Source: an uncultured Lysobacteraceae bacterium
GTDB taxonomy: Bacteria; Pseudomonadota; Gammaproteobacteria; Xanthomonadales; Rhodanobacteraceae
Length of the DNA: 5,285 bases
Assembly (NCBI GenBank): GCA_946482585.1
Contig: CAMLSI010000378.1
Location: 1-5,285 of the forward strand
Reading direction: 5' to 3'
The position numbers and the translations under genes were made by a program. The notes under the pieces were generated by a model, which searched no databases, was not told the origin of the DNA, and saw nothing but the letters and a program-made list of their open reading frames with translations. Of the stretch, positions 1-5,285 are shown one piece after another. Within the stretch, counting starts at the first letter, position 1. Every line of letters starts with the position of its first letter.

Positions 1-303
1 GGCGACACCGTCGTCGTCAACGTCAAGGTCAAGGAAGGCAACCGCGAGCGCGTCCAGGCCTACGAGGGCGTGGTCATCGCCAAGCGCAACGGCGGCCTGA
101 ACTCGGCCTTCACCGTCCGCAAGATCTCGCACGGCTTCGGCGTCGAGCGCGTGTTCCAGACCCACAGCGCGGTCATCGACTCGGTGTCGGTCAAGCGTCG
201 CGGCAAGGTGCGTGGCGCGAAGCTGTACTACCTGCGCGGTCTCGAAGGCAAAGCTGCCCGCATCCAGGAAGATCTGGGCAAGCACGGCGGCAAGTCCGAG
301 TAA
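1..303 (+). CDS. rplS: 50S ribosomal protein L19 (3' part, N-terminus outside the window)
   Basis: This is the C-terminal 100 residues of ribosomal protein L19, a 50S subunit protein at the 30S-50S interface. Reading from base 1 gives [20 protein letters not shown], matching the family N-terminal stretch around residue 23 of the E. coli protein, so about 22 residues are missing upstream. The family core follows: [20 protein letters not shown], then the segment with [15 protein letters not shown], and [17 protein letters not shown] near the end. The tail GKHGGKSE runs a few residues beyond the E. coli C-terminus, a common lineage difference. A GTG at 70 is internal and is not the start. The gene is normally last in an rpsP-rimM-trmD-rplS operon, and the strong terminator just after the stop agrees with that. 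Identity is very secure; the upstream operon members are not visible. Confidence 0.97.
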   Translation, partial: GDTVVVNVKVKEGNRERVQAYEGVVIAKRNGGLNSAFTVRKISHGFGVERVFQTHSAVIDSVSVKRRGKVRGAKLYYLRGLEGKAARIQEDLGKHGGKSE

Positions 304-320
304 TCCGTTTCTGCTGCACT

Positions 321-350
321 GCAAAAAGCCGCCGTTGGGCGGCTTTTTGC
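321..350 (+). terminator. Rho-independent terminator after rplS
   Basis: A perfect 13-bp inverted repeat, GCAAAAAGCCGCC and GGCGGCTTTTTGC, encloses a 4-nt loop (GTTG), 17 nt downstream of the rplS stop. The GC-rich core is followed by five T's (344-348) paired with five A's, the usual bidirectional-looking A-tract/T-tract design. It should end the ribosomal protein operon and insulate htpG from its high transcription. Confidence 0.92.
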
Positions 351-420
351 GTTGTGGACTTCGTGGACGCTGTAAACGCCAGTCGGCGACCCGCGCCGCG
401 CACGCCTTTGCCGCCGACGG

Positions 421-447
421 TTGAAACCGCGGGCGGCGTCCCTATAC
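421..447 (+). promoter_or_regulatory. Putative heat-shock (sigma-32 type) promoter of htpG
   Basis: TTGAAA at 421-426 is followed after 13 nt by CCCTATAC at 440-447. This resembles the sigma-32 (RpoH) pattern CTTGAAA / CCCCATNT, with the -35 core intact and five of the seven defined -10 bases matching at acceptable spacing. The same bases can also be read as a sigma-70 promoter, TTGAAA (5/6) with TATACA at 443-448 (4/6) and a 16-nt gap, so dual use is possible. Transcription would begin near 453-456, leaving a leader of about 40 nt. htpG is a classical RpoH target in E. coli, which supports the reading. The leader up to the ATG at 497 shows no good Shine-Dalgarno. A 7-bp inverted repeat (GTCGGCG 382-388, CGCCGAC 412-418) lies just upstream; its significance is unknown. 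Confidence 0.6.
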
Positions 448-496
448 ACGCCGCGTCGTTCGACCTGTCTCTCGAACCTTACCCAGACTACCGACC

Positions 497-2380
497 ATGA
501 CCGAGAACACCGCTCAGACCCGCAAATTCGAGGCCGAAGTCGCGCAGGTCCTGCACCTCGTGACGCATTCGCTGTATTCGCACAAGGAAATTTTCCTGCG
601 CGAACTCATCTCCAATGCATCGGACGCGTGCGACAAGCTGCGTTTCGAAGCGCTCGCGAACCCGGCGCTGACCGAAGGCGACGCGGATCTGCGCATCGAC
701 ATCCATTTCGATGCCGACGCGCGCACGCTGACCCTTCGCGACAATGGCATCGGCATGACGCGCGATGAAGTCATCGAGAATATCGGCACGATCGCGCGTT
801 CCGGAACCAAGCGCTTCCTCGAATCGCTGTCGGGCGACGCGCGCAAGGACACGCAGCTCATCGGCCAGTTCGGCGTCGGCTTCTATTCGGCATTCATCGT
901 CGCCGACAAGGTCACCCTGATCACGCGTCGCGCCGGCGGTCCGGCGAACGAGGGCGTGCGCTGGGAGTCCGACGGCACCGGCGAATACACGATCGACGCG
1001 ATCGAAGCGCCGCGCGGCACGAGCGTGATCCTGCACCTCAAGGAAGACGAGACGGAATTCCTGAGCGCGTGGAAGCTGCGCGACCTGATCTCGAAGTATT
1101 CGGATCACATCGCGTTCCCGATCCGCCTGCCGGCGCAGAAGGACGGCGAATCGACGGGCGAATTCGAAACCGTCAATCACGCCGCAGCGCTGTGGACGCG
1201 GTCGAAGTCGGAACTGAAGGACGACGACTACCAGGGCTTCTACAAATCGCTGTCGCACGATTTCAATGACGCGGCGGCGTGGACGCACAATCGCGTCGAA
1301 GGTTCGCAGAGCTACACGCTGCTGCTGTTCCTGCCGTCCAAGCCGCCGTTCGACGCGATGTTCAGCGGCCGCGACGAACGCAAGGGTCTGAAGCTCTACA
1401 TCCGCCGCGTGTTCATCATGGACGCGAGCGAACAGCTGCTGCCGGCCTATCTGCGGTTCATGCGCGGCGTCGTCGATTCCGACGACCTGCCGCTGAACGT
1501 GAGCCGCGAGATCCTGCAGGACAACCGCCTCGTCGCGCAGATTCGCGCGGCCTGCGTGAAGCGCACGCTCGACCTGCTCGAGAAGCTGGCCAGCGACGAC
1601 AAGGAAAAATTCCAGGCCTTCATCGATACCTTCGGCAATGTGCTCAAGGAAGGTATCGCCGAGGACGGCGCCAACCGCGAGCGCATCGCCAAGCTGCTGC
1701 GCTTCGCGTCGACCGCGTCGGAAGGTCAGGCGCGCACGGTATCGTTCGACGACTACATCGCGCGCATGCCGGTCGGCCAGGATGCGATCTACTTCGTCAG
1801 CGCCGACGGCTACGCCGCGGCGAAGGGCAGTCCGCAGATCGAGGCGCTGCGTGCGCGCAACGTCGAAGTGCTGCTGATGTTCGATCGCATCGACGAATGG
1901 ATGCTCGGCTATCTGAGCGAATACGCCGGCAAGAAGCTCCGCAATGCGGCCAAGGGCGACCTCGATCTCGACGCGCTCGCCGGCGGCGACGACAAGCAGG
2001 CGCGCGAGGAAGCGGTCAAGGCGGCCGAACCCGTCGTCGCGAAGCTCAAGGAACTGCTCGGCGAACGCGTGCGCGACGTGCGCGTGAGCCAGCGCTTGAC
2101 CGATTCTCCGTCCTGCCTCGTGCTCGACGAATTCGCGATGGCTTCGCACATGCAGCGTCTCATGCGCGAAGCGGGTCACGAGGTTCCGGCGAGCAAGCCG
2201 GTACTCGAGATCAATCCGCAGCATGCGCTCGTGCGCCGCATCGAAGCCGAGGCCGACACCGCACGTGCGGGCGAGTACAGCCTGCTGCTGTTCGAGCAGG
2301 CGCAGCTCATGGACGGTGCGCAGCTCGACGATCCGGCCGGGTTCGTGCGCCGTATCAACGCGCTGTTGGCGGCGGCCTGA
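497..2380 (+). CDS. htpG: Molecular chaperone HtpG (bacterial Hsp90)
   Basis: This is a 627-residue cytosolic ATP-dependent chaperone of the Hsp90 family and acts as a homodimer on partly folded clients. The GHKL ATPase domain occupies about residues 10-225: the N box ELISNASDACDK (36-47; E36 is the expected catalytic base and N40 the Mg-binding residue), DNGIGM (82-87), GTIARSGTKRF (97-107, lid) and GQFGVGFYSAF (123-133). The middle domain (about 235-500) holds KGLKLYIRRVFIMD and the LPLNVSREILQ loop (331-341), whose R337 matches the gamma-phosphate-sensing arginine of the family. The C-terminal dimerisation domain includes SPSCLVLDEFAMASHMQRLM. There is no MEEVD tail: the protein ends in NALLAAA, as expected for bacteria. 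The start is fixed by the family N-terminus (KFEAEVAQVLHLVTHSLYSHKEIFLRELISN-like region begins at residue 10), although no clear ribosome binding site precedes it. Length is normal and the frame is intact. Confidence 0.98.
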   Translation: MTENTAQTRKFEAEVAQVLHLVTHSLYSHKEIFLRELISNASDACDKLRFEALANPALTEGDADLRIDIHFDADARTLTLRDNGIGMTRDEVIENIGTIARSGTKRFLESLSGDARKDTQLIGQFGVGFYSAFIVADKVTLITRRAGGPANEGVRWESDGTGEYTIDAIEAPRGTSVILHLKEDETEFLSAWKLRDLISKYSDHIAFPIRLPAQKDGESTGEFETVNHAAALWTRSKSELKDDDYQGFYKSLSHDFNDAAAWTHNRVEGSQSYTLLLFLPSKPPFDAMFSGRDERKGLKLYIRRVFIMDASEQLLPAYLRFMRGVVDSDDLPLNVSREILQDNRLVAQIRAACVKRTLDLLEKLASDDKEKFQAFIDTFGNVLKEGIAEDGANRERIAKLLRFASTASEGQARTVSFDDYIARMPVGQDAIYFVSADGYAAAKGSPQIEALRARNVEVLLMFDRIDEWMLGYLSEYAGKKLRNAAKGDLDLDALAGGDDKQAREEAVKAAEPVVAKLKELLGERVRDVRVSQRLTDSPSCLVLDEFAMASHMQRLMREAGHEVPASKPVLEINPQHALVRRIEAEADTARAGEYSLLLFEQAQLMDGAQLDDPAGFVRRINALLAAA

Positions 2381-2415
2381 TGCGCGGCCTGCCGCGCGCC
2401 ACGCCGATCGCATGA
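2380..2415 (+). other. 11-codon mini-ORF bridging htpG and the glycosyltransferase gene
   Basis: An ATG at 2380-2382 overlaps the htpG stop (TGATG). It opens a short frame coding MRGLPRATPIA whose TGA (2413-2415) overlaps the ATG of the next gene (ATGA, 2412-2415). Both overlaps are classic termination-reinitiation arrangements. The downstream gene has no visible Shine-Dalgarno, so ribosomes leaving htpG could be handed on through this frame. Whether the peptide has any function, or the frame is a chance product of GC-rich sequence, cannot be told from the sequence. Confidence 0.35.
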
Positions 2416-4535
2416 GCGGTACGCGCGCGGCATTCGACGCGGCTTGGAACGAAGCGCAGCGCGCGCTCGCGCGCGGCGATGCGCAGTCCGCGCTCGCGCC
2501 GCTGCGGCAATGCCTCGGCTGGCGGCCGGAACAACCGGGGCTGTGGCTGCAGACTGCGGTCGCGGCGTTTCAATCGGGACAGGCCGCACTCGCGCTCGAA
2601 CTGTTGCAGCGCGCGGTGCTGCACTGGCCCTCGGATACCGCGCTGCTGTTTCATCTGGCCTACCTGCAGGAACTCGGCGGCGACACCGCCGCCGCGAGCG
2701 CAGCCTACCGGAAGGTGCTCGTGCTGGATCCGCAGCACGGCGACACGCTGCGCAATCTCGCCGGCGTGCTGCTCCGCGGCGGCGACGGCGAAGCGGCGTT
2801 CGCGCTGCTGCAACGCCTGCTCGCGCTGCGGCCGCAGGACGTCGCGCTGCGCGTGAGCGCGGCCGAACTGGCTCTGCAGAACGGTGACGCCGCAACGGCA
2901 CAGGTGCTCGCTCAGGCCGCCGTCGACAGCGCGCCCGAGGATGCTGCCGCGCTGCGCGTGCTGGCGCGCGCGGCGCGTCAGCGTCGCGATGTCGATGTCG
3001 CGCTGCCGGCGCTGCAGCGCGCGGTGACGCTCACGCCGGAACGCGCCGGCCTCGTCGCCGACCTCGGTCAGGCGCAGATCGAATCGGGCGAATTCGCAAC
3101 CGGCGTCGAGACCTTGCGCCGCGCCGCGCTGTTGCCGGACCCGCAGCAGCGCACCATAGCCTGGCTGGGCGCACTTGCGCTGCCGGCCCTCATGGACAGC
3201 GACGATGCGATCGCGGCGTCACGCGAACGCTTCGCGCTGCAACTCGAACGCATACACACGGACCTGCGCCTGGATACGGCCGCGCAGGTCGATGCAGCCT
3301 ATGCCGCGATCTGCCGCGTGCTGCCGTTTCCGCTGCACTACCAGCCGCAGGACAACCGCGCGCTCGGCACCCGCTTCGGCGAACTCGTCCAACGCATCAT
3401 GCGTGCGGCCGGCGGCGCGCTCGCGCAACCACCTGTCGCGCGTCGCGATGCGGCTCGAGTCCGCGTCGCCTTCGTCAGTGCAGAACTGCGCGAACACACG
3501 ATCACGCGCTACTTCGGACGCTGGCTCGATGCGCTCGATCCGCGGCGCTTCGAACGCTGGGCCTTCCATTGCGGCAATCTCAGTGACGCGACGACGGCCG
3601 AGATCGCCGTGCGCGTCGACGGGTTCCGCCATGTGCCGCTCGCGCCGCTGGCCGTCGCAGCCGCGATCCGCGAGACCGCGCCCGATGTCGTCGTGTTCCT
3701 CGACGTCGGCATGGACCCGGCCATGCACGCGCTCGCCGCGCTGCCGCTCGCGCCGCGCCAGTACCTCGCCTACGGCCACCCGGTCAGCAGCGGTCTTGCC
3801 GGTTTCGACGGTTTTCTCAGCGGCGCCGCGCTGGAATCCCCCGGTGCCGACGCGCACTACCGCGAACCGCTGATCCGCCTGCCGGGCCTCGGCGCACTGC
3901 CGCGGCAGCCATTGGTTGACGCGCCGACGCGCACGCGACGCGAGACGGGACCGCCGCAGCTGCTGTGTCTGCAAAGCCTGGTCAAGCTGATTCCGCGTTT
4001 CGATGCGACGCTGGCGCGGCTCGCGAAGGAAACCGGCGCGCGCATCGGTTTCTTCAGCGGGCCGGCCGGTGTCCAGGCGATCGAACGTCGCTTCCTCGCG
4101 CGCATCACGACGACGTTCGCGGCGCAGGGGGTCGACCCCGAACGCCATCTGGAATTGCGGCCGCGTACGGCCTACTCGGACTATCTCGCGCAGGTCGCGC
4201 AGGCGGATCTGATCCTCGATACACCGTGGTTCTGCGGCGGTGCGACGAGCCTCGACACCTGCCACGTCGGCGCGCCGGTCGTGACCTGGGAAGGCGAGTT
4301 TCTGCGCTCGCGCCAGACCGCGGGCATGCTGCGTCTGCTCGATCAGCCCGACGGTATCGCGACCGATGAGGACGGTTACGTCTCCGCCGCGGTGCGCCTC
4401 ATCGAGGACAAGGCTGCGAACGAAGCGATGCGCGTGCAATTGCGCGCGCGCGCGCCGAAACTATTCGAGGCCGGCGACGGCCTTGACGCTCTGGCGGCCG
4501 TACTCGAAAACGGTCGCGTCGACAGTCGGAAATGA
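2412..4535 (+). CDS. TPR-containing GT41/SPINDLY-like (OGT-type) glycosyltransferase
   Basis: This 707-residue protein has no signal peptide or membrane segment and is predicted cytoplasmic. Residues 9-243 form about seven tetratricopeptide repeats (for example ALALELLQRAVLHWPSD and AAYRKVLVLDPQHG). Residues about 348-700 resemble the catalytic domain of O-GlcNAc transferases (GT41, SPINDLY family): RVAFVSAELREHTITRYF (351-368, H362 at the position of the N-domain histidine), AYGHPVSSG (453-461), LVKLIPRF (523-530, K525 at the place of the UDP-contacting lysine) and LDTPWFCGGATSLD (602-615), then GAPVVTWEGEF and SRQTAGMLRLL. The expected activity is transfer of a sugar from a nucleotide sugar to protein Ser/Thr; donor and target are unknown. 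An upstream in-frame ATG at 2223 lies deep inside htpG and is followed by non-family residues, so the ATG at 2412, which starts directly before the first TPR, is chosen. It has no evident Shine-Dalgarno and is probably coupled to htpG. An alternative is a TPR scaffold with a degenerate transferase domain. Confidence 0.85.
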   Translation: MSGTRAAFDAAWNEAQRALARGDAQSALAPLRQCLGWRPEQPGLWLQTAVAAFQSGQAALALELLQRAVLHWPSDTALLFHLAYLQELGGDTAAASAAYRKVLVLDPQHGDTLRNLAGVLLRGGDGEAAFALLQRLLALRPQDVALRVSAAELALQNGDAATAQVLAQAAVDSAPEDAAALRVLARAARQRRDVDVALPALQRAVTLTPERAGLVADLGQAQIESGEFATGVETLRRAALLPDPQQRTIAWLGALALPALMDSDDAIAASRERFALQLERIHTDLRLDTAAQVDAAYAAICRVLPFPLHYQPQDNRALGTRFGELVQRIMRAAGGALAQPPVARRDAARVRVAFVSAELREHTITRYFGRWLDALDPRRFERWAFHCGNLSDATTAEIAVRVDGFRHVPLAPLAVAAAIRETAPDVVVFLDVGMDPAMHALAALPLAPRQYLAYGHPVSSGLAGFDGFLSGAALESPGADAHYREPLIRLPGLGALPRQPLVDAPTRTRRETGPPQLLCLQSLVKLIPRFDATLARLAKETGARIGFFSGPAGVQAIERRFLARITTTFAAQGVDPERHLELRPRTAYSDYLAQVAQADLILDTPWFCGGATSLDTCHVGAPVVTWEGEFLRSRQTAGMLRLLDQPDGIATDEDGYVSAAVRLIEDKAANEAMRVQLRARAPKLFEAGDGLDALAAVLENGRVDSRK
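4442..4455 (+). repeat. (GC)7 dinucleotide run inside the glycosyltransferase gene
   Basis: Fourteen bases of uninterrupted GC alternation encode the LRARA segment at residues about 677-681 near the C-terminus. It is a short simple-sequence tract in strongly GC-rich DNA. Slippage there would truncate or change only the last 30 or so residues and could affect coupling to hslR. No biological role is implied by the sequence alone. Confidence 0.5.
4528..4532 (+). promoter_or_regulatory. Ribosome binding site of hslR
   Basis: GGAAA at 4528-4532 lies in the last sense codons of the glycosyltransferase gene, 7 nt before the ATG at 4540. This spacing selects 4540 over the nearby ATG at 4535, which is only 2 nt away and opens a frame of four codons. 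It also makes hslR translation dependent on, or at least adjacent to, ribosomes finishing the upstream gene. Confidence 0.6.
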
Positions 4536-4539
4536 TGCG

Positions 4540-4938
4540 ATGGAAGTGATTGACGAACCGGTACGTCTGGATGTCTGGCTCTGGGCCGCGCGCTTCTTCA
4601 AGACCCGCAGTCTCGCCAAGAGCGTGATCGAAGCCGGGCGTGTCGACGTGAACGGCAGTACGGCCAAGCCGAGCCGCGCCGTGCGTGTCAACGACACCCT
4701 GCGCATCGCGCGCGGCGAGGACCGCTACGAAATCGTCGTTCTCGGTCTCAGCGACGAGCGCGGCCCGGCACCGGTCGCGCAGGCGCTCTACCGGGAAACC
4801 GAGGAAAGTCGGCATGCGCGCCTCGCTGCCGCCGAACAGCGGCGTCTCGAAGCGACCGGCTACGCAAAGCCTGCGACGAAGCCGGACAAGCGCGCGCGTC
4901 GCCTGATCCGCGCGCTCGGCGACATCGATTCGCTTTGA
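4540..4938 (+). CDS. hslR: Ribosome-associated heat shock protein Hsp15 (S4 domain)
   Basis: This is a 132-residue RNA-binding protein, almost the same length as E. coli Hsp15 (133). The S4 RNA-binding fold spans residues about 8-68, with the hallmark VRLDVWLWAARFFKTRSLAK (8-27), EAGRVDVNGSTAKPSRAV and RVNDTLRI. The family's middle block ALYRETEES (82-90) and a basic tail KPDKRARRLIRALGD follow. In E. coli, Hsp15 binds free 50S subunits that still carry a nascent chain with tRNA and helps return them to the translation cycle after heat shock. The in-frame extension back to 4366 lies inside the upstream gene and is not family-like, so the ATG at 4540 with GGAAA 7 nt upstream is taken as the start. 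It begins 4 nt after the glycosyltransferase stop, so it is very likely in the same transcript as htpG and under the same heat-shock promoter. Confidence 0.95.
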   Translation: MEVIDEPVRLDVWLWAARFFKTRSLAKSVIEAGRVDVNGSTAKPSRAVRVNDTLRIARGEDRYEIVVLGLSDERGPAPVAQALYRETEESRHARLAAAEQRRLEATGYAKPATKPDKRARRLIRALGDIDSL

Positions 4939-4968
4939 CGTCCGGTCCGTTGCAGCCGCAGCGTCCTC

Positions 4969-4974
4969 TACACT
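4969..4974 (+). promoter_or_regulatory. Possible -10 element before the downstream TPR gene
   Basis: The 62-nt gap between hslR and the next gene contains TACACT (4 of 6 bases of TATAAT) 26 nt before the ATG at 5001. No convincing -35 lies 16-18 nt upstream: TTGACG at 4935-4940 overlaps the hslR stop and is 28 nt away. I see no hairpin terminator in the gap, so read-through from hslR is equally possible. Confidence 0.2.
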
Positions 4975-5000
4975 AGGCGTTCGCCGGCCACGGAATCGCC

Positions 5001-5285
5001 ATGTCGCACGCACCGGAACGCCAGGCCCTGGAACTGTTCGCGAAAGCGCAGGGCCATCACCGCGCCGGGCAGCTCGGCCTGGCCGAGAGTCACTATTTGC
5101 GCCTGACCAAGCTCGACCCGCGCAACGGCGAGGCCTGGCACCTGCTCGGCGTCGTCGCGTACCAGATGGGAAAGGTGGACAAGGCGATATCGCACTATCG
5201 CCGGGCCGTGGAGCTGCGCCCGCGGGCGGCGGAGATGCGCAACAACCTCGCGCTCGCATTGCGCGCCAGGGGCGACCGCACCGGC
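5001..5285 (+). CDS. TPR protein, N-terminal part (runs off the window)
   Basis: Ninety-five codons are open to the window edge with no stop. The translation begins MSHAPERQALELFAKAQGHH. Two full tetratricopeptide repeats are visible: residues about 7-41 (KAQGHHRAGQLGLAESHYLRL) and 44-76 (AWHLLGVVAYQMGKVDKAIS), with a third starting near 78 (MRNNLALALRARGD). The second repeat has the typical W-L-G-Y-A/P spacing and ends in ELRPRA. GGAA at 4992-4995 lies 5 nt before the ATG and fits a ribosome binding site. No signal peptide is seen. TPRs alone do not reveal the function. A C-terminal glycosyltransferase, sulfotransferase or plain scaffold are all possible, and the resemblance in layout to the TPR glycosyltransferase two genes upstream is only suggestive. 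It lies after hslR with no visible terminator between them. Confidence 0.85.
   Translation, partial: MSHAPERQALELFAKAQGHHRAGQLGLAESHYLRLTKLDPRNGEAWHLLGVVAYQMGKVDKAISHYRRAVELRPRAAEMRNNLALALRARGDRTG

Noticed and set aside
382..418. A 7-bp inverted repeat GTCGGCG / CGCCGAC upstream of the htpG promoter, considered as an operator
   Set aside because: Short GC-rich inverted repeats 23 nt apart are expected by chance here, and it does not match CIRCE or another heat-shock operator I know.
488..2413. A 641-codon open frame on the minus strand covering all of htpG
   Set aside because: It mirrors a highly conserved coding gene in GC-rich DNA, where antisense frames often lack stops. Its product is Arg/Ala/Gln-rich with no recognisable domain.
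1279..2415. A 378-codon + strand frame overlapping htpG
   Set aside because: It is an out-of-frame shadow of htpG with very arginine-rich translation. Only its last 11 codons are discussed, as a possible coupling mini-ORF.
3219..4439. A 406-codon minus-strand frame inside the glycosyltransferase gene
   Set aside because: It has the same low-complexity, arginine-rich composition and no family resemblance. The + strand frame has clear TPR and GT motifs.
4483..4511. TTGACG at 4483-4488 as the -35 of an internal hslR promoter
   Set aside because: No acceptable -10 element lies 15-18 nt downstream, and hslR is well placed for expression from the upstream transcript.
4535..4549. A four-codon frame (MRWK) starting on the glycosyltransferase stop in a TGATG overlap
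   Set aside because: It is too short to judge, and its ATG is only 2 nt from the GGAAA site. The ATG at 4540 matches the Hsp15 N-terminus and spacing.

Overview
The window is about 5.3 kb of GC-rich bacterial chromosome with all genes on the + strand. Gene content and protein style suggest a gammaproteobacterium, probably of the Xanthomonadales/Lysobacterales type. It holds ribosomal protein L19 with a GC-rich hairpin terminator, HtpG, Hsp15 and several alanine/arginine-rich TPR proteins. The taxonomic placement is an inference from composition and protein resemblance, not a database result.

Layout: (1) positions 1-303 are the 3' part of rplS (ribosomal protein L19), closed by a perfect 13-bp hairpin terminator at 321-350. 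(2) Positions 351-496 are the htpG control region. It has a sigma-32-like promoter (TTGAAA, 13-nt gap, CCCTATAC) and a short leader without a clear Shine-Dalgarno. (3) Positions 497-2380 are htpG, the bacterial Hsp90. (4) Positions 2412-4535 are a 707-aa protein with about seven TPRs and a C-terminal GT41/SPINDLY-like glycosyltransferase domain. It is joined to htpG through an 11-codon mini-ORF (2380-2415) that overlaps both the htpG stop (TGATG) and the next start (ATGA). (5) Positions 4540-4938 are hslR (Hsp15, S4 domain), starting 4 nt after the glycosyltransferase stop. (6) Positions 4939-5000 are a short spacer with at best a weak promoter. (7) Positions 5001-5285 are the N-terminus of a second TPR protein, cut by the window edge.

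The most interesting point is the arrangement htpG - TPR glycosyltransferase - hslR, packed as a single transcription unit behind a heat-shock-type promoter. HtpG refolds or holds proteins, and Hsp15 rescues stalled 50S subunits carrying nascent peptides. A nucleocytoplasmic-OGT-like enzyme between them may therefore be a heat-induced protein glycosyltransferase or a TPR partner of HtpG. That functional link is inference from gene order only. The individual genes are otherwise recognisable, and I saw no CRISPR array, tRNA, rRNA, insertion sequence or prophage feature.
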